A DNA stretch of 11,918 nucleotides, taken from Candidatus Zixiibacteriota bacterium (GTDB lineage: Bacteria; Zixibacteria; MSB-5A5; SM1-73). The notes under the pieces were generated by a model. The model searched no databases. It saw nothing but the letters and a program-made list of their open reading frames with translations, and was not told where the DNA came from. The translations under genes and the position numbers were made by a program. The stretch spans positions 1-11,918 of the forward strand of contig JAOZNS010000068.1 in assembly GCA_029933635.1 (NCBI GenBank), in the 5' to 3' direction. Shown here piece after piece: positions 1 through 6,589 of the stretch (the first letter of the stretch is position 1; every line of letters starts with the position of its first letter).

Positions 1-201
1 TTCATGTTCAATGCGGTCAACATCAATTTTGTGGCTTTCTCAAAATTCATCACCCCCTCCACCTTTGCGGGACAGATATTTGCCATCTTTGTCATAACCA
101 TTGCGGCGGCTGAAGCCACAGTGGGTTTAGCTATCGTGCTTTTGATATACAGAAATTTCAAAGGTATCAATGTGGACAATATAAACATAATGAAATGGTA
201 A
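1..201 (+). CDS. nuoK: NADH-quinone oxidoreductase subunit K, C-terminal part
   Basis: This is the C-terminal 66 residues of NuoK, a small membrane subunit of respiratory complex I (about 100 residues in full). The gene runs in from before base 1. Base 1 is in frame (Phe), so the Met at base 4 is internal and not the start. The segment has the typical NAVNINFVAFSKF stretch, then a hydrophobic helix. It keeps the conserved membrane glutamate in AAAEATVGLAI (about residue 38 of the fragment), equivalent to Glu72 of E. coli NuoK, which lies on the proton path. The end, NVDNINIMKW, is characteristic of the family. nuoL, nuoM and nuoN follow on the same strand. The gap to nuoL is 205 nt, unusually long for these genes, and holds a second copy of this 3' end. 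Confidence 0.95.
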   Translation, partial: FMFNAVNINFVAFSKFITPSTFAGQIFAIFVITIAAAEATVGLAIVLLIYRNFKGINVDNINIMKW

Positions 202-211
202 AAAACCGTTG

Positions 212-233
212 GTGCGGGTACCCGGCCCCGCAC
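212..233 (+). other. GC-rich hairpin after nuoK
   Basis: A perfect 7-bp inverted repeat: GTGCGGG at 212-218 pairs with CCCGCAC at 227-233, with an 8-nt loop. It begins 11 nt after the nuoK stop. No T-run follows, so it is not a canonical intrinsic terminator. It could act as an mRNA-stabilising or attenuating structure between nuoK and nuoL. Its role is not known. Confidence 0.45.
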
Positions 234-240
234 TCATTCT

Positions 241-266
241 GGTTCAGGGTAAGGGCCTCCTGAACC
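241..266 (+). other. Second hairpin in the nuoK-nuoL gap
   Basis: A perfect 8-bp inverted repeat: GGTTCAGG at 241-248 pairs with CCTGAACC at 259-266, with a 10-nt loop. It lies 7 nt after the preceding hairpin and just before the duplicated nuoK tail. No T-run follows. It overlaps the start of that tail fragment, so part of the right arm may be old coding sequence. Confidence 0.45.
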
Positions 267-310
267 AAATATACATAGATGATATAAGCATAATGAAATG
301 GAAATGTTAA
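257..310 (+). pseudogene. Remnant second copy of the nuoK 3' end
   Basis: In the frame ending at TAA 308-310, this stretch reads IYIDDISIMKWKC and then stop. The authentic nuoK tail at 1-201 reads INVDNINIMKW and then stop. At DNA level, 282-301 matches 179-198 at 19 of 20 positions, and in the nine bases just upstream the two copies differ only by transitions. There is no start codon or ribosome site, so this is a remnant and not a gene. It probably arose by tandem duplication of the nuoK end, or by replacement of nuoK with a homologous copy that left the old tail behind. The similarity can be seen directly, but the history is inference. Confidence 0.5.
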
Positions 311-406
311 ACTTAGATTCGAGAATTGAGATTCTAAAATCGGGTGAAAAACTCAATTTTGAGTCTCAAGATTCAGGACTCAAAACTCGTGACTCGTTGC
401 TGAATT
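311..406 (+). repeat. Cluster of short direct and inverted motifs upstream of nuoL
   Basis: This 96-nt AT-rich stretch up to the nuoL start is built from variants of a few short words: AATTGAG (324-330) with its complement CTCAATT (352-358), GAGTC (361-365), and GACTC at 377-381 and 391-395. ACTCAA and TTGAGT form a near-perfect palindrome across the 351-364 region. Several weak hairpins are possible. No promoter or strong ribosome site could be recognised here. Its origin is unknown. It may be a degenerate repeat or an mRNA-processing region. Confidence 0.3.
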
Positions 407-2335
407 ATGTTAGCTAACGCTTGGATAATCCCTTTACTTCCTTTACTTGCTTTTGTAGCCATTGTATTCTTCACCAATCGAAACCCGAAATTAAGCTCGC
501 TGGTTTCCATTGGTGCGGTCTGCCTCTCTTTCATTCTCTCCCTGTTTGTCATCGGCAGCGTTTTGAAGCATCCGGTGACTTCGGAATTTGAGTTCACCTG
601 GATTGACCTTCCCGGATTCAAGATTCAGGTGGGGATGTTGATCGATCCTCTTACTGCGGTGATGCTTTTTGTGGTCTGCACGGTCTCCATGCTGGTGCAT
701 ATCTACTCGGTAGGATACATGGCTGGTGACCCAAGATTCTCGCGTTTCTTTTCGTTTCTTTCGCTTTTCACCTTCTCCATGTTAGGATTGGTTCTGGCCA
801 ATAACTTCTTGGAGATATTTGTCTTTTGGGAACTGGTGGGCTTGACCTCCTATCTTCTCATCGGCTTCTGGTTTGAGAAAAAGACCGCCTCCGATGCGGG
901 GAAAAAGGCGTTTATCACCACCCGCACCGGGGATTTAGGTTTCATCATTGGCATCCTGATTTTGACCACAGCCGCCGGAACTTTCAACTTCAGGGAGATA
1001 TTTCATTCCGTAGAGGCTGGACATATTCCATTTGGACTTTTAACTTTGGGAGCGATCTTCCTTTTTGCCGGGGCAGTGGGCAAATCGGCCCAGTTTCCGC
1101 TCCATGTTTGGCTTCCAGACGCCATGGAGGGCCCTACCCCGGTCTCGGCTTTAATTCATGCGGCCACCATGGTGGCCGCAGGGGTGTATCTGGTTGCTCG
1201 AACCATGACCATCTATCTGGCGGCAGAGGGTGCCGGGGTGGTGGTTGCTGTCATCGGATGCTTCACCGCCTTTCTGGCTGCCTCCATTGGACTGGTTCAA
1301 AATGACATCAAAAGGGTCTTAGCCTATTCCACCATAAGTCAACTGGGATATATGATCATGGTGCTGGGATTGGGTGGGTATACTGCTGGATCGTTTCATC
1401 TATATACTCACGCATTTTTTAAGGCTCTTTTGTTTTTAGGAGCGGGAAGCGTGATTCATGCCGTGCACACCAACGACATCTGGGAGATGGGTGGACTTTA
1501 TCCCAAGATGAAGATAACCGCCATCACCTTCATCATCGCCTCCCTCTCCATCTCGGGGATATTTCCCCTCTCCGGATTCTGGAGCAAGGATGAAATATTG
1601 GCGGTGGCAAGTCATTACCATAATCCTATATTTTTGATCGTGGGAACCTTGGTGGCTGGAATGACCTCCTTTTACATGTTTCGGCTCTGCTTTGTCACAT
1701 TCTTTGGCCAGCCAAGGGATCGGCATAAGTTTGAGCATGCACATGAGTCGCCCCGGGTGATGACCATTCCCTTGATGATATTAGCTTTCCTGTCCATCTT
1801 TGCCGGCTGGGTGGGCCTACCCTGGCTCAAACATGGCTATTCCTCCTTTGTGTATCACCACGAGCCTCATCATGTTGAACCCAATTACCTTTTGATGATC
1901 ATTTCCACTGTGGTAGCTTTATTGGGGATTTATTTAGCCTATGCCATGTATTATAAAGGCTCGATCTCTCCAGAGAGACTCAAGCAAAAATTTGCCTTTC
2001 CTTATAAGATTCTTTATAACAAATACTACTTTGACGAGCTATATCAGGCTATAATCATAAACCCGGTGATGAAATTTTCCAAGCTTCTGTTTGAGAGGTT
2101 GGATGTGGGGGTGGTAGATTGGCTGGTGAATGGAGCAGGCAACCTCACCGTGTTTCTATCAGACGTGAAGGAATGGTTCGACAGTCGCATCGTGGACGGT
2201 GCTGTAAACGGGGTGGCACACCTCACCAGAGGCGTGGGTTCTGGGTTAAGAAGAACCCAGACCGGTCAACTGCAAAATTATGCTTTTATCATCTTCTTCG
2301 GTCTGGTCTTGATCATTCTTTTTAAACTGAGTTAG
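407..2335 (+). CDS. nuoL: NADH-quinone oxidoreductase subunit L
   Basis: NuoL is the distal antiporter-like membrane subunit of complex I, which couples quinone reduction to proton pumping. The 642 residues are within the normal family length. Residues expected of the channel are present: Glu142 in FWELVGLTSYL, Lys226 in AVGKSAQFPLHVWLPDAMEG, His251, His335, Lys339 in THAFFKA and Lys394 in FWSKDE. The charged and hydrophobic pattern after residue 500 fits the long lateral helix and final transmembrane anchor that brace the membrane arm. The start ATG at 407 gives the usual MLANAWIIPLLPLL opening, but there is no clear Shine-Dalgarno sequence before it. nuoM follows after 133 nt. The reading frame is intact with no sign of damage. 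Confidence 0.97.
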   Translation: MLANAWIIPLLPLLAFVAIVFFTNRNPKLSSLVSIGAVCLSFILSLFVIGSVLKHPVTSEFEFTWIDLPGFKIQVGMLIDPLTAVMLFVVCTVSMLVHIYSVGYMAGDPRFSRFFSFLSLFTFSMLGLVLANNFLEIFVFWELVGLTSYLLIGFWFEKKTASDAGKKAFITTRTGDLGFIIGILILTTAAGTFNFREIFHSVEAGHIPFGLLTLGAIFLFAGAVGKSAQFPLHVWLPDAMEGPTPVSALIHAATMVAAGVYLVARTMTIYLAAEGAGVVVAVIGCFTAFLAASIGLVQNDIKRVLAYSTISQLGYMIMVLGLGGYTAGSFHLYTHAFFKALLFLGAGSVIHAVHTNDIWEMGGLYPKMKITAITFIIASLSISGIFPLSGFWSKDEILAVASHYHNPIFLIVGTLVAGMTSFYMFRLCFVTFFGQPRDRHKFEHAHESPRVMTIPLMILAFLSIFAGWVGLPWLKHGYSSFVYHHEPHHVEPNYLLMIISTVVALLGIYLAYAMYYKGSISPERLKQKFAFPYKILYNKYYFDELYQAIIINPVMKFSKLLFERLDVGVVDWLVNGAGNLTVFLSDVKEWFDSRIVDGAVNGVAHLTRGVGSGLRRTQTGQLQNYAFIIFFGLVLIILFKLS

Positions 2336-2346
2336 CCTCAGAATAC

Positions 2347-2367
2347 AAGCCTTCGGATTGCAGGCTT
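2347..2367 (+). other. Small hairpin in the nuoL-nuoM gap
   Basis: AAGCCT at 2347-2352 pairs with AGGCTT at 2362-2367 around a 9-nt loop, 11 nt after the nuoL stop. It is short and has no T-run, so full termination is unlikely. It may protect the upstream mRNA end or be chance. Nothing else recognisable lies in the 133-nt gap except the nuoM ribosome site AGGAGG at 2451-2456. Confidence 0.25.
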
Positions 2368-2468
2368 TAAAATGGAGAATGAAAATTGAAGAAATAACAA
2401 AAACATCCCGTATCTTTGAGACTTTCAGGTTGACACAATCAAGTCAATAAAGGAGGAACAAAGGTCCC

Positions 2469-3944
2469 ATGAACTTTCCAATCTTGAGTTTGATGATTTT
2501 CTTCCCGCTTTTGGGGATGATCCTGATACTTCTGCTCAGAAGAGATCAAAAAGGCGCTGTTCGCTTTTTGGCCGCGGTTTTCTCCTTCATCCCCTTGGTT
2601 TTGTCTTTCATCCTTCTTTCCCGATATGATGGCTCCACATCCGGACTCCAGTTCGTGGAGAAATACGAGTGGATACCCTCCTTGGGTATTACCTACTTTC
2701 TGGGTGCTGATGGACTTTCGGTCCCCATGTTGTTTTTGACCGCACTTTTATCCTTTGTATCCGTCATCTATTCCTTTGGAGATATCAAGGAGCGGGTCAA
2801 GCAATATTTCGCCTTCCTCCTTCTTCTGGAGGTAGGGATGATGGGGGTCTTCGCCGCCTTGGACTTCTTTTTGTTTTACATATTCTGGGAGATCGTTTTG
2901 GTCCCCATGTATTTCTTGATCGGAATCTGGGGACATGGAAGGAAAGAGTACTCCGCCATTAAGTTCTTCCTGTATACTTTATTCGGCTCCCTTTTCATGC
3001 TGGTGGGGATTTTGGCGCTCTATTTCACCGTGGAGCCACATACCCTGAACATGATGGTTCTGATCGAAAAGGCACCAGAGCTGGCCAGGGGGTTTCAGCT
3101 CTGGGTATTTTTAGCATTTTACATAGCATTTGCAGTTAAGGTCCCCGTCTTTCCATTTCATACGTGGTTGCCTGATGCCCACGTGGATGCCCCCACCGCA
3201 GTTTCGGTTATCCTGGCAGGGATTCTTCTTAAGATGGGAACCTATGGATTCTTGAGGATCAGTTATCCCATGTTTCCAGACGGAGCCATCTATTTCGCCC
3301 TCCCCATCGGAATCTTAGCACTGATAAATATCGTGTATGGAGCATTGGTCTGCATGGCTCAGAAGGATCTTAAAAAGATGATCGCCTACTCCTCGGTGAG
3401 CCATATGGGCTATTGTATGTTGGGGATCGCCGCCATAACCGTCACCGGGATTTCCGGATGCGTTTTCCAGATGGTCTCCCATGGACTTATCACCGGAGCG
3501 CTCTTCCTTTTGGTGGGAGTTTTGTATGAGCGTGCACATACCAGAGAGATACAAGCCTTTGGGGGACTTTGGATAAAACTTCCGATCTACTCCGGGATCA
3601 TGATGCTTTTCTGTCTGGGATCCTTGGGGCTTCCGGGACTCTCAGGCTTTGTGAGCGAATTCATGGTCTTCGTGGGCTCCTATCCTTCGTTCAAGGTGAT
3701 CGTTCCTTTAGCCGTCGTCGGAGTGGTGATAACCGCCGCTTACTTTCTGCGAATGATCCAGGCGATGTTTCTGGGCAACTTCGATGCTGCCAAATGGGGG
3801 GGGCTGACCGAAATATCTGGAAGGGAGATATTTACCGTCACCCCGCTGGCTATCCTGATGATCGGAATCGGAATATATCCATCTCCTTTAGCCAATATGA
3901 TCAAGGCTACCATAGAAAACATCGTTCAACTGGTAACCGGGTAG
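2469..3944 (+). CDS. nuoM: NADH-quinone oxidoreductase subunit M
   Basis: NuoM is the second antiporter-like proton-channel subunit of complex I, in the inner membrane between NuoL and NuoN. The 491 residues are normal for the family. Key channel residues are visible: Glu141 in FWEIVLVPMYFLIGIWG, Lys224 in AVKVPVFPFHTWLPDAH, Lys255 in GILLKMGTYG, His339 in VSHGLITGALF and Glu397 in SGFVSEF. The motif AQKDLKKMIAYSSVSHMGY is highly typical. The start ATG at 2469 is preceded by AGGAGG at 2451-2456, 12 nt away, which supports it. It lies 133 nt after nuoL and 72 nt before nuoN, all on the same strand, so co-transcription is likely. No defect was seen. Confidence 0.97.
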   Translation: MNFPILSLMIFFPLLGMILILLLRRDQKGAVRFLAAVFSFIPLVLSFILLSRYDGSTSGLQFVEKYEWIPSLGITYFLGADGLSVPMLFLTALLSFVSVIYSFGDIKERVKQYFAFLLLLEVGMMGVFAALDFFLFYIFWEIVLVPMYFLIGIWGHGRKEYSAIKFFLYTLFGSLFMLVGILALYFTVEPHTLNMMVLIEKAPELARGFQLWVFLAFYIAFAVKVPVFPFHTWLPDAHVDAPTAVSVILAGILLKMGTYGFLRISYPMFPDGAIYFALPIGILALINIVYGALVCMAQKDLKKMIAYSSVSHMGYCMLGIAAITVTGISGCVFQMVSHGLITGALFLLVGVLYERAHTREIQAFGGLWIKLPIYSGIMMLFCLGSLGLPGLSGFVSEFMVFVGSYPSFKVIVPLAVVGVVITAAYFLRMIQAMFLGNFDAAKWGGLTEISGREIFTVTPLAILMIGIGIYPSPLANMIKATIENIVQLVTG

Positions 3945-4016
3945 TCCATGGAGACTGCAGAACTTGAAAGGAAGTGCAAAAACTGATCTTTACTCTTCAA
4001 TTTTACGTTTTCTAAG

Positions 4017-5447
4017 ATGAACTATCAACTGTTACTGCCTCAGATATTCCTCTTTTTATGGGCGATCCTTTTGTTTATTCTTGACTTCGCTCGGAGGGAG
4101 AAAAAACACCATCTGGCTTATGTGGCTCTTTCGGGCATTGTGATAACCACCGTTTTGGTTTTGACCTCGCAGAAGGGAGAGCTTTTCGGGGGAATGTTCC
4201 AAGCCGATTCCCTCTCCTCATTCTTCGGTCTGATATTTCTGCTTGCTGGCTTTTTGACCATCGCCTCCTCGGTGGAGCTGACCCAAAAGCTTCCCTCCCA
4301 TAAGGGAGAGTATTTTGGTTTGATATTGCTCTCCATGGTGGGGATGATGTTTCTCGCTTCAGCCGGAGAGCTTTTGACCTTGTACGTTTCATTGGAGCTT
4401 ACCACCATTCCCCTTTTTGTTCTGGCGGCCTATCATAAGGACAGGCTCAAATCTACGGAGGCTGGGCTGAAATATATGATCCTGGGGGGAGTCTCCTCCG
4501 CCTTGTTGCTTTATGGCATAAGCTTGATCTATGGACTCACAGGAACCACCTTCTTAAATGAGATAAAAGCCAACTTAATCGTGAGATTTCTCTCCACCGG
4601 TGGGATCGGACCTGCGCTGGTTTTAGGCTTGATCTTCCTGATAGCTGGTTTTGGATTCAAATTAGCTTTGGTTCCCTTTCACGTGTGGGTGCCGGACGTC
4701 TACGAGGGGGCTCCCACCCCGATAACTGCATTTTTATCGGTAGCTTCAAAGGCGGCTGGGATCGTCGCATTTTTGAGGGTTTTCTTTCGTTCGTTTCTGA
4801 TATTCCAGGTGGACTGGGTTTTCCTTTTGGCAGTTTTGGCTTGTCTGGCTATGGTCATCGGAAATATCATCGCCCTGCTCCAGACCAACATCAAAAGGAT
4901 GTTGGCTTACTCCAGCATCGCCCAGATAGGATACATCCTGTTGGGGGTGGTTGCCGCCAGCTCCAGAGGAGCGGCTTCGGTTGCCTTTTATACCTTCGTT
5001 TATCTGTTCGCCAACATGGGAGCCTTCATCGTCGCCATCGCTTTCAGCAACACCACAGGAAGCGATCAGATAAAAGATTATGCTGGCCTTTCCAGAAAAT
5101 CACCTGCCCTGGCGGCTATGATGGCGATTTTCATGCTCTCCTTAGTGGGGATTCCTCCCTTAGCCGGCTTTACGGGAAAGTACTATCTTTTCTCCGCTGC
5201 CATCGAGAGGGGGTATATCTGGCTGGTGGTGATTGCCATCCTGACCAGCGTGATCTCCCTGTATTATTACTTGGGCGTGGTCCGGCAAATGTATTTTCAG
5301 TCTTCCGATGAACAAAGGCCTATCGTTTCAGTCCCAGCCCTAAAGACTGCTCTGGTCATCTGTGTTATAGGGGTGCTTCTTTTTGGAATCTACCCCAATA
5401 TCTTCCTCAACTTGGCCAACCAAGCAGCATCAGTATTTTATTATTGA
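4017..5447 (+). CDS. nuoN: NADH-quinone oxidoreductase subunit N
   Basis: NuoN is the innermost antiporter-like membrane subunit of complex I and contacts the NuoA/J/K region. The 476 residues are normal. Proton-path residues are visible: Glu127 in YVSLELTTIPLFVLAAY, Lys215 in GFGFKLALVPFHVWVPDVYEG, Lys245 in SVASKAAG and Lys388 in LAGFTGKYYLF. The block LLQTNIKRMLAYSSIAQIGY is a family hallmark. The ATG at 4017 gives the classic MNYQLLLPQIFLFLWA opening, but the bases just upstream show no good Shine-Dalgarno. A GGAA-containing stretch near 3969 is too far away to serve. It is the last nuo gene here. Downstream there are hairpins and a convergent gene pair, so the operon probably ends here. 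Confidence 0.97.
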   Translation: MNYQLLLPQIFLFLWAILLFILDFARREKKHHLAYVALSGIVITTVLVLTSQKGELFGGMFQADSLSSFFGLIFLLAGFLTIASSVELTQKLPSHKGEYFGLILLSMVGMMFLASAGELLTLYVSLELTTIPLFVLAAYHKDRLKSTEAGLKYMILGGVSSALLLYGISLIYGLTGTTFLNEIKANLIVRFLSTGGIGPALVLGLIFLIAGFGFKLALVPFHVWVPDVYEGAPTPITAFLSVASKAAGIVAFLRVFFRSFLIFQVDWVFLLAVLACLAMVIGNIIALLQTNIKRMLAYSSIAQIGYILLGVVAASSRGAASVAFYTFVYLFANMGAFIVAIAFSNTTGSDQIKDYAGLSRKSPALAAMMAIFMLSLVGIPPLAGFTGKYYLFSAAIERGYIWLVVIAILTSVISLYYYLGVVRQMYFQSSDEQRPIVSVPALKTALVICVIGVLLFGIYPNIFLNLANQAASVFYY

Positions 5448-5449
5448 CC

Positions 5450-5490
5450 CAGGGTGCAGAGATCCTGTTTCGCGCTGTCTCGAGACCCTG
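5450..5490 (+). terminator. Possible operon-end stem-loop after nuoN
   Basis: CAGGGT at 5450-5455 pairs with ACCCTG at 5485-5490. After a symmetric 3x3 internal loop, GAGA (5459-5462) can pair with TCTC (5478-5481). The structure starts 2 nt after the nuoN stop. It contains a perfect 10-bp palindrome, GTCTCGAGAC, at 5477-5486. Only TAAATTT follows, so it lacks a proper T-run. It might be a weak terminator, a 3'-end stabiliser or part of an unrecognised repeat. Its position is the best argument for function. Confidence 0.35.
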
Positions 5491-5554
5491 TAAATTTCGA
5501 AGCTCTCATCGGACAAATGAAGAGAGGGTATCAGGATAACAGTTTCCCCACATA

Positions 5555-5573
5555 ACGAAAAAGGTTTTTTCGT
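5555..5573. terminator. A/T-stem hairpin between convergent units
   Basis: ACGAAAAA at 5555-5562 pairs with TTTTTCGT at 5566-5573 around a 3-nt loop. The A-run and T-run inside the stem make it look similar on both strands, as in bidirectional terminators between convergent genes. The stem is weak (two G-C pairs) and no extra T-run follows. The location between nuoN and the leftward thioredoxin-like gene fits, but the evidence is modest. Confidence 0.3.
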
Positions 5574-5649
5574 GTTTGATAGAGGGTTGTGTTTTACTAT
5601 GCTCACCTTGATCATTTCCGGAAGTGATACAGATTGTGTTTGCGTAGAA

Positions 5650-5760
5650 GGGGTGCAGCTTTAACTTCACTTCATTTGACTCAACTGACCAAATCAAAAG
5701 GGCGAATCCGAAGATTGGCCCCTACCCGAAATCATCTGGCGCAGGCTTTTGAAAACCCCC
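5650..5760 (-). repeat. Dispersed repeat, copy A
   Basis: By hand alignment, this stretch matches the reverse complement of 11809-11918 at roughly four of five positions over about 110 nt, with a single 1-nt indel. The best-conserved blocks include ATCAAAAGGG (5693-5702), GAAGATT, GAAATCAT and AGGCTT. It begins 2 nt after the stop of the leftward thioredoxin-like gene. Read on that gene's strand, it has the same orientation relative to its upstream gene as copy B has to the beta-propeller gene. It has no coding content that I recognise. It could be a 3'-end element or a mobile-type small repeat family. Confidence 0.6.
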
Positions 5761-5762
5761 AC

Positions 5763-6041
5763 TTATAAAGGCATGCCGATCCCGGCCGCCTGAAGGGTCT
5801 CTTTGGAGAGACTGCTTCTTTTGCAACATTCAGCTATTTTTCCATCTACCACCACCGTAGGGACTGCGGTGATATTATACAGCTTCATCTTGTCCAGACA
5901 CTCCCTGTTCTCACATCCTTCCCTTACATCGTAAACCATCACCTCACAACTGGAACAAGCAAGTTCCTTCACTAATGCTACAGTCCTTTCACATAATGGA
6001 CAGCCAGCGGTAAAGATCTCCACTCTCCTTTTGTCTGCCAC
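5763..6041 (-). CDS. Cysteine-rich thioredoxin-like / glutaredoxin-like protein
   Basis: This is a 92-residue thioredoxin-fold protein, probably a cytoplasmic thiol-disulfide or sulfur-handling protein. It opens with a beta strand (RRVEIFTAG) leading to the redox motif C14-P-L-C17. It ends with the cis-proline region TAVPTVVVDGKIAE typical of the fold. Besides the CXXC it has six more cysteines: Cys29 and Cys32 (CSSC), Cys43, Cys48 and the adjacent pair Cys72-Cys73, many for its size. I chose GTG at 6041-6039 because AAGGAGG ends 9 nt upstream. The earlier in-frame GTG (6050-6048) directly abuts that ribosome site. It lies 18 nt after the CsoR-family gene on the same strand and is probably co-transcribed and repressed by it. 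The substrate is unknown, with persulfide or metal-thiol chemistry the likely area. Confidence 0.75.
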   Translation of the reverse strand: MADKRRVEIFTAGCPLCERTVALVKELACSSCEVMVYDVREGCENRECLDKMKLYNITAVPTVVVDGKIAECCKRSSLSKETLQAAGIGMPL

Positions 6042-6059
6042 GCCTTTCACCTCCTTTCT

Positions 6060-6335
6060 TCATCTGGCAAATTTATATAGCACGTCCATAAGTTCTTGGT
6101 AAATTCTTTTGGCCCTCTCCTTATCCTTAGATCTGAGAGCAGAGGTGACACAATTTTCCAGATAGTTCTGCATAACAACTTTTCCCACCCCACGTAATGC
6201 CTCATGGACAGATGATATCTGGGTGAGTATCTCTATACAGTATCGGTCCTGCTCAATCATACGAAACAAACCGGCTATCTGCCCTTCGATCTTTTTTAAT
6301 CTTTTTAAGGCTTGAGCCTTATTTTCCTTGGTCAT
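6060..6335 (-). CDS. CsoR/CstR-family (DUF156) transcriptional repressor
   Basis: This is a 91-residue all-helical repressor of the metal/thiol-sensing CsoR family. The N-terminal KAQALKRLKKIEGQIAGLFRMIEQDRYC is the family's DNA-binding and first sensing region. The CsoR triad has spacing Cys-x24-His-x3-Cys. Here Cys33 and Cys62 are kept, but the His position is Tyr58 (QNYLENC). Copper-sensing CsoR needs that His. The persulfide sensor CstR also lacks it while keeping both cysteines, so a CstR-like thiol or persulfide role is more likely than copper sensing. The ATG at 6335 has AAAGGAGG 6 nt upstream. It is the first gene of a leftward pair with the thioredoxin-like gene. A C-tract operator overlaps its promoter, so autoregulation is expected. 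Confidence 0.85.
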   Translation of the reverse strand: MTKENKAQALKRLKKIEGQIAGLFRMIEQDRYCIEILTQISSVHEALRGVGKVVMQNYLENCVTSALRSKDKERAKRIYQELMDVLYKFAR

Positions 6336-6356
6336 TTGAAACCTCCTTTATAGCCT

Positions 6357-6379
6357 TACCCCCTACCCCTATAGTATAC
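6357..6379 (-). promoter_or_regulatory. C-tract operator of the CsoR-family repressor
   Basis: On the + strand the site reads as two adjacent C-tracts, TACCCCC (6357-6363) and TACCCC (6364-6369), followed by TATAGTATAC (6370-6379). This C/G-tract flanked by an AT-rich TATAGTATA arm is the known operator style of the CsoR/FrmR family. It overlaps the -10 box and the expected start site of the leftward promoter, so binding should block transcription. The assignment rests on pattern and position only. Confidence 0.6.
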
Positions 6380-6402
6380 GCCTTTAAAAAATTATTTGTT
6401 AA
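6373..6402 (-). promoter_or_regulatory. Promoter of the repressor/thioredoxin-like pair
   Basis: On the minus strand, TTAACA (6402-6397) and TATACT (6378-6373) are separated by 18 nt, a fair sigma70-type match (one mismatch at -35, one at -10). The start site would fall in the C-tract operator, about 30 nt before the gene's ATG. An AT-rich stretch lies upstream. Confidence 0.5.
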
Positions 6403-6514
6403 AGAAAATTTTCAAAATTTTAAGACCGGGAAACTCTTGGAGGAGAACTTCTCACCAAACCATTTTTCAACATAATTAAAGTTGAGCGTTTCGGAAGGTC
6501 CGGTAAAATTAAAA

Positions 6515-6542
6515 TTGTAATCGGAAAGAAATTTGTTATATT
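6515..6542 (+). promoter_or_regulatory. Candidate promoter of the epimerase-family gene
   Basis: TTGTAA (6515-6520) and TATATT (6537-6542) are separated by 16 nt and lie about 48 nt before the ATG at 6590. This is a plausible sigma70-type promoter for the divergent rightward gene. The rest of the 254-nt region between the divergent genes is AT-rich with no other recognised site beyond the leftward promoter and operator. Confidence 0.45.
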
Positions 6543-6589
6543 CTAAAAACTCTGTTGTTCTTTTTCCGTTAAAAGAGAGCTACTAAAAG

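Noticed and set aside
2430..2458. TTGACA at 2430-2435 as an internal promoter for nuoM
   Set aside because: No acceptable -10 box at 16-18 nt; the expected position falls on the ribosome site GAGGAA.
4075..4408. Two overlapping minus-strand open frames of about 100 codons opposite nuoN
   Set aside because: They lie antisense to a conserved gene, have no recognisable protein features and are explained by the codon pattern of nuoN.
4685..5311. 208-codon open frame on the + strand inside nuoN
   Set aside because: It overlaps nuoN in another frame, has low-complexity, arginine- and glycine-rich composition and no ribosome site. nuoN is fully conserved across it.
5430..5697. Two minus-strand open frames of about 60 codons between nuoN and the thioredoxin-like gene
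   Set aside because: No ribosome site, no protein-like features, and they overlap hairpins, repeat copy A and the end of nuoN.
6060..6335. Calling the repressor a copper-sensing CsoR
   Set aside because: The His ligand is replaced by Tyr58 and no copper transport gene is nearby.
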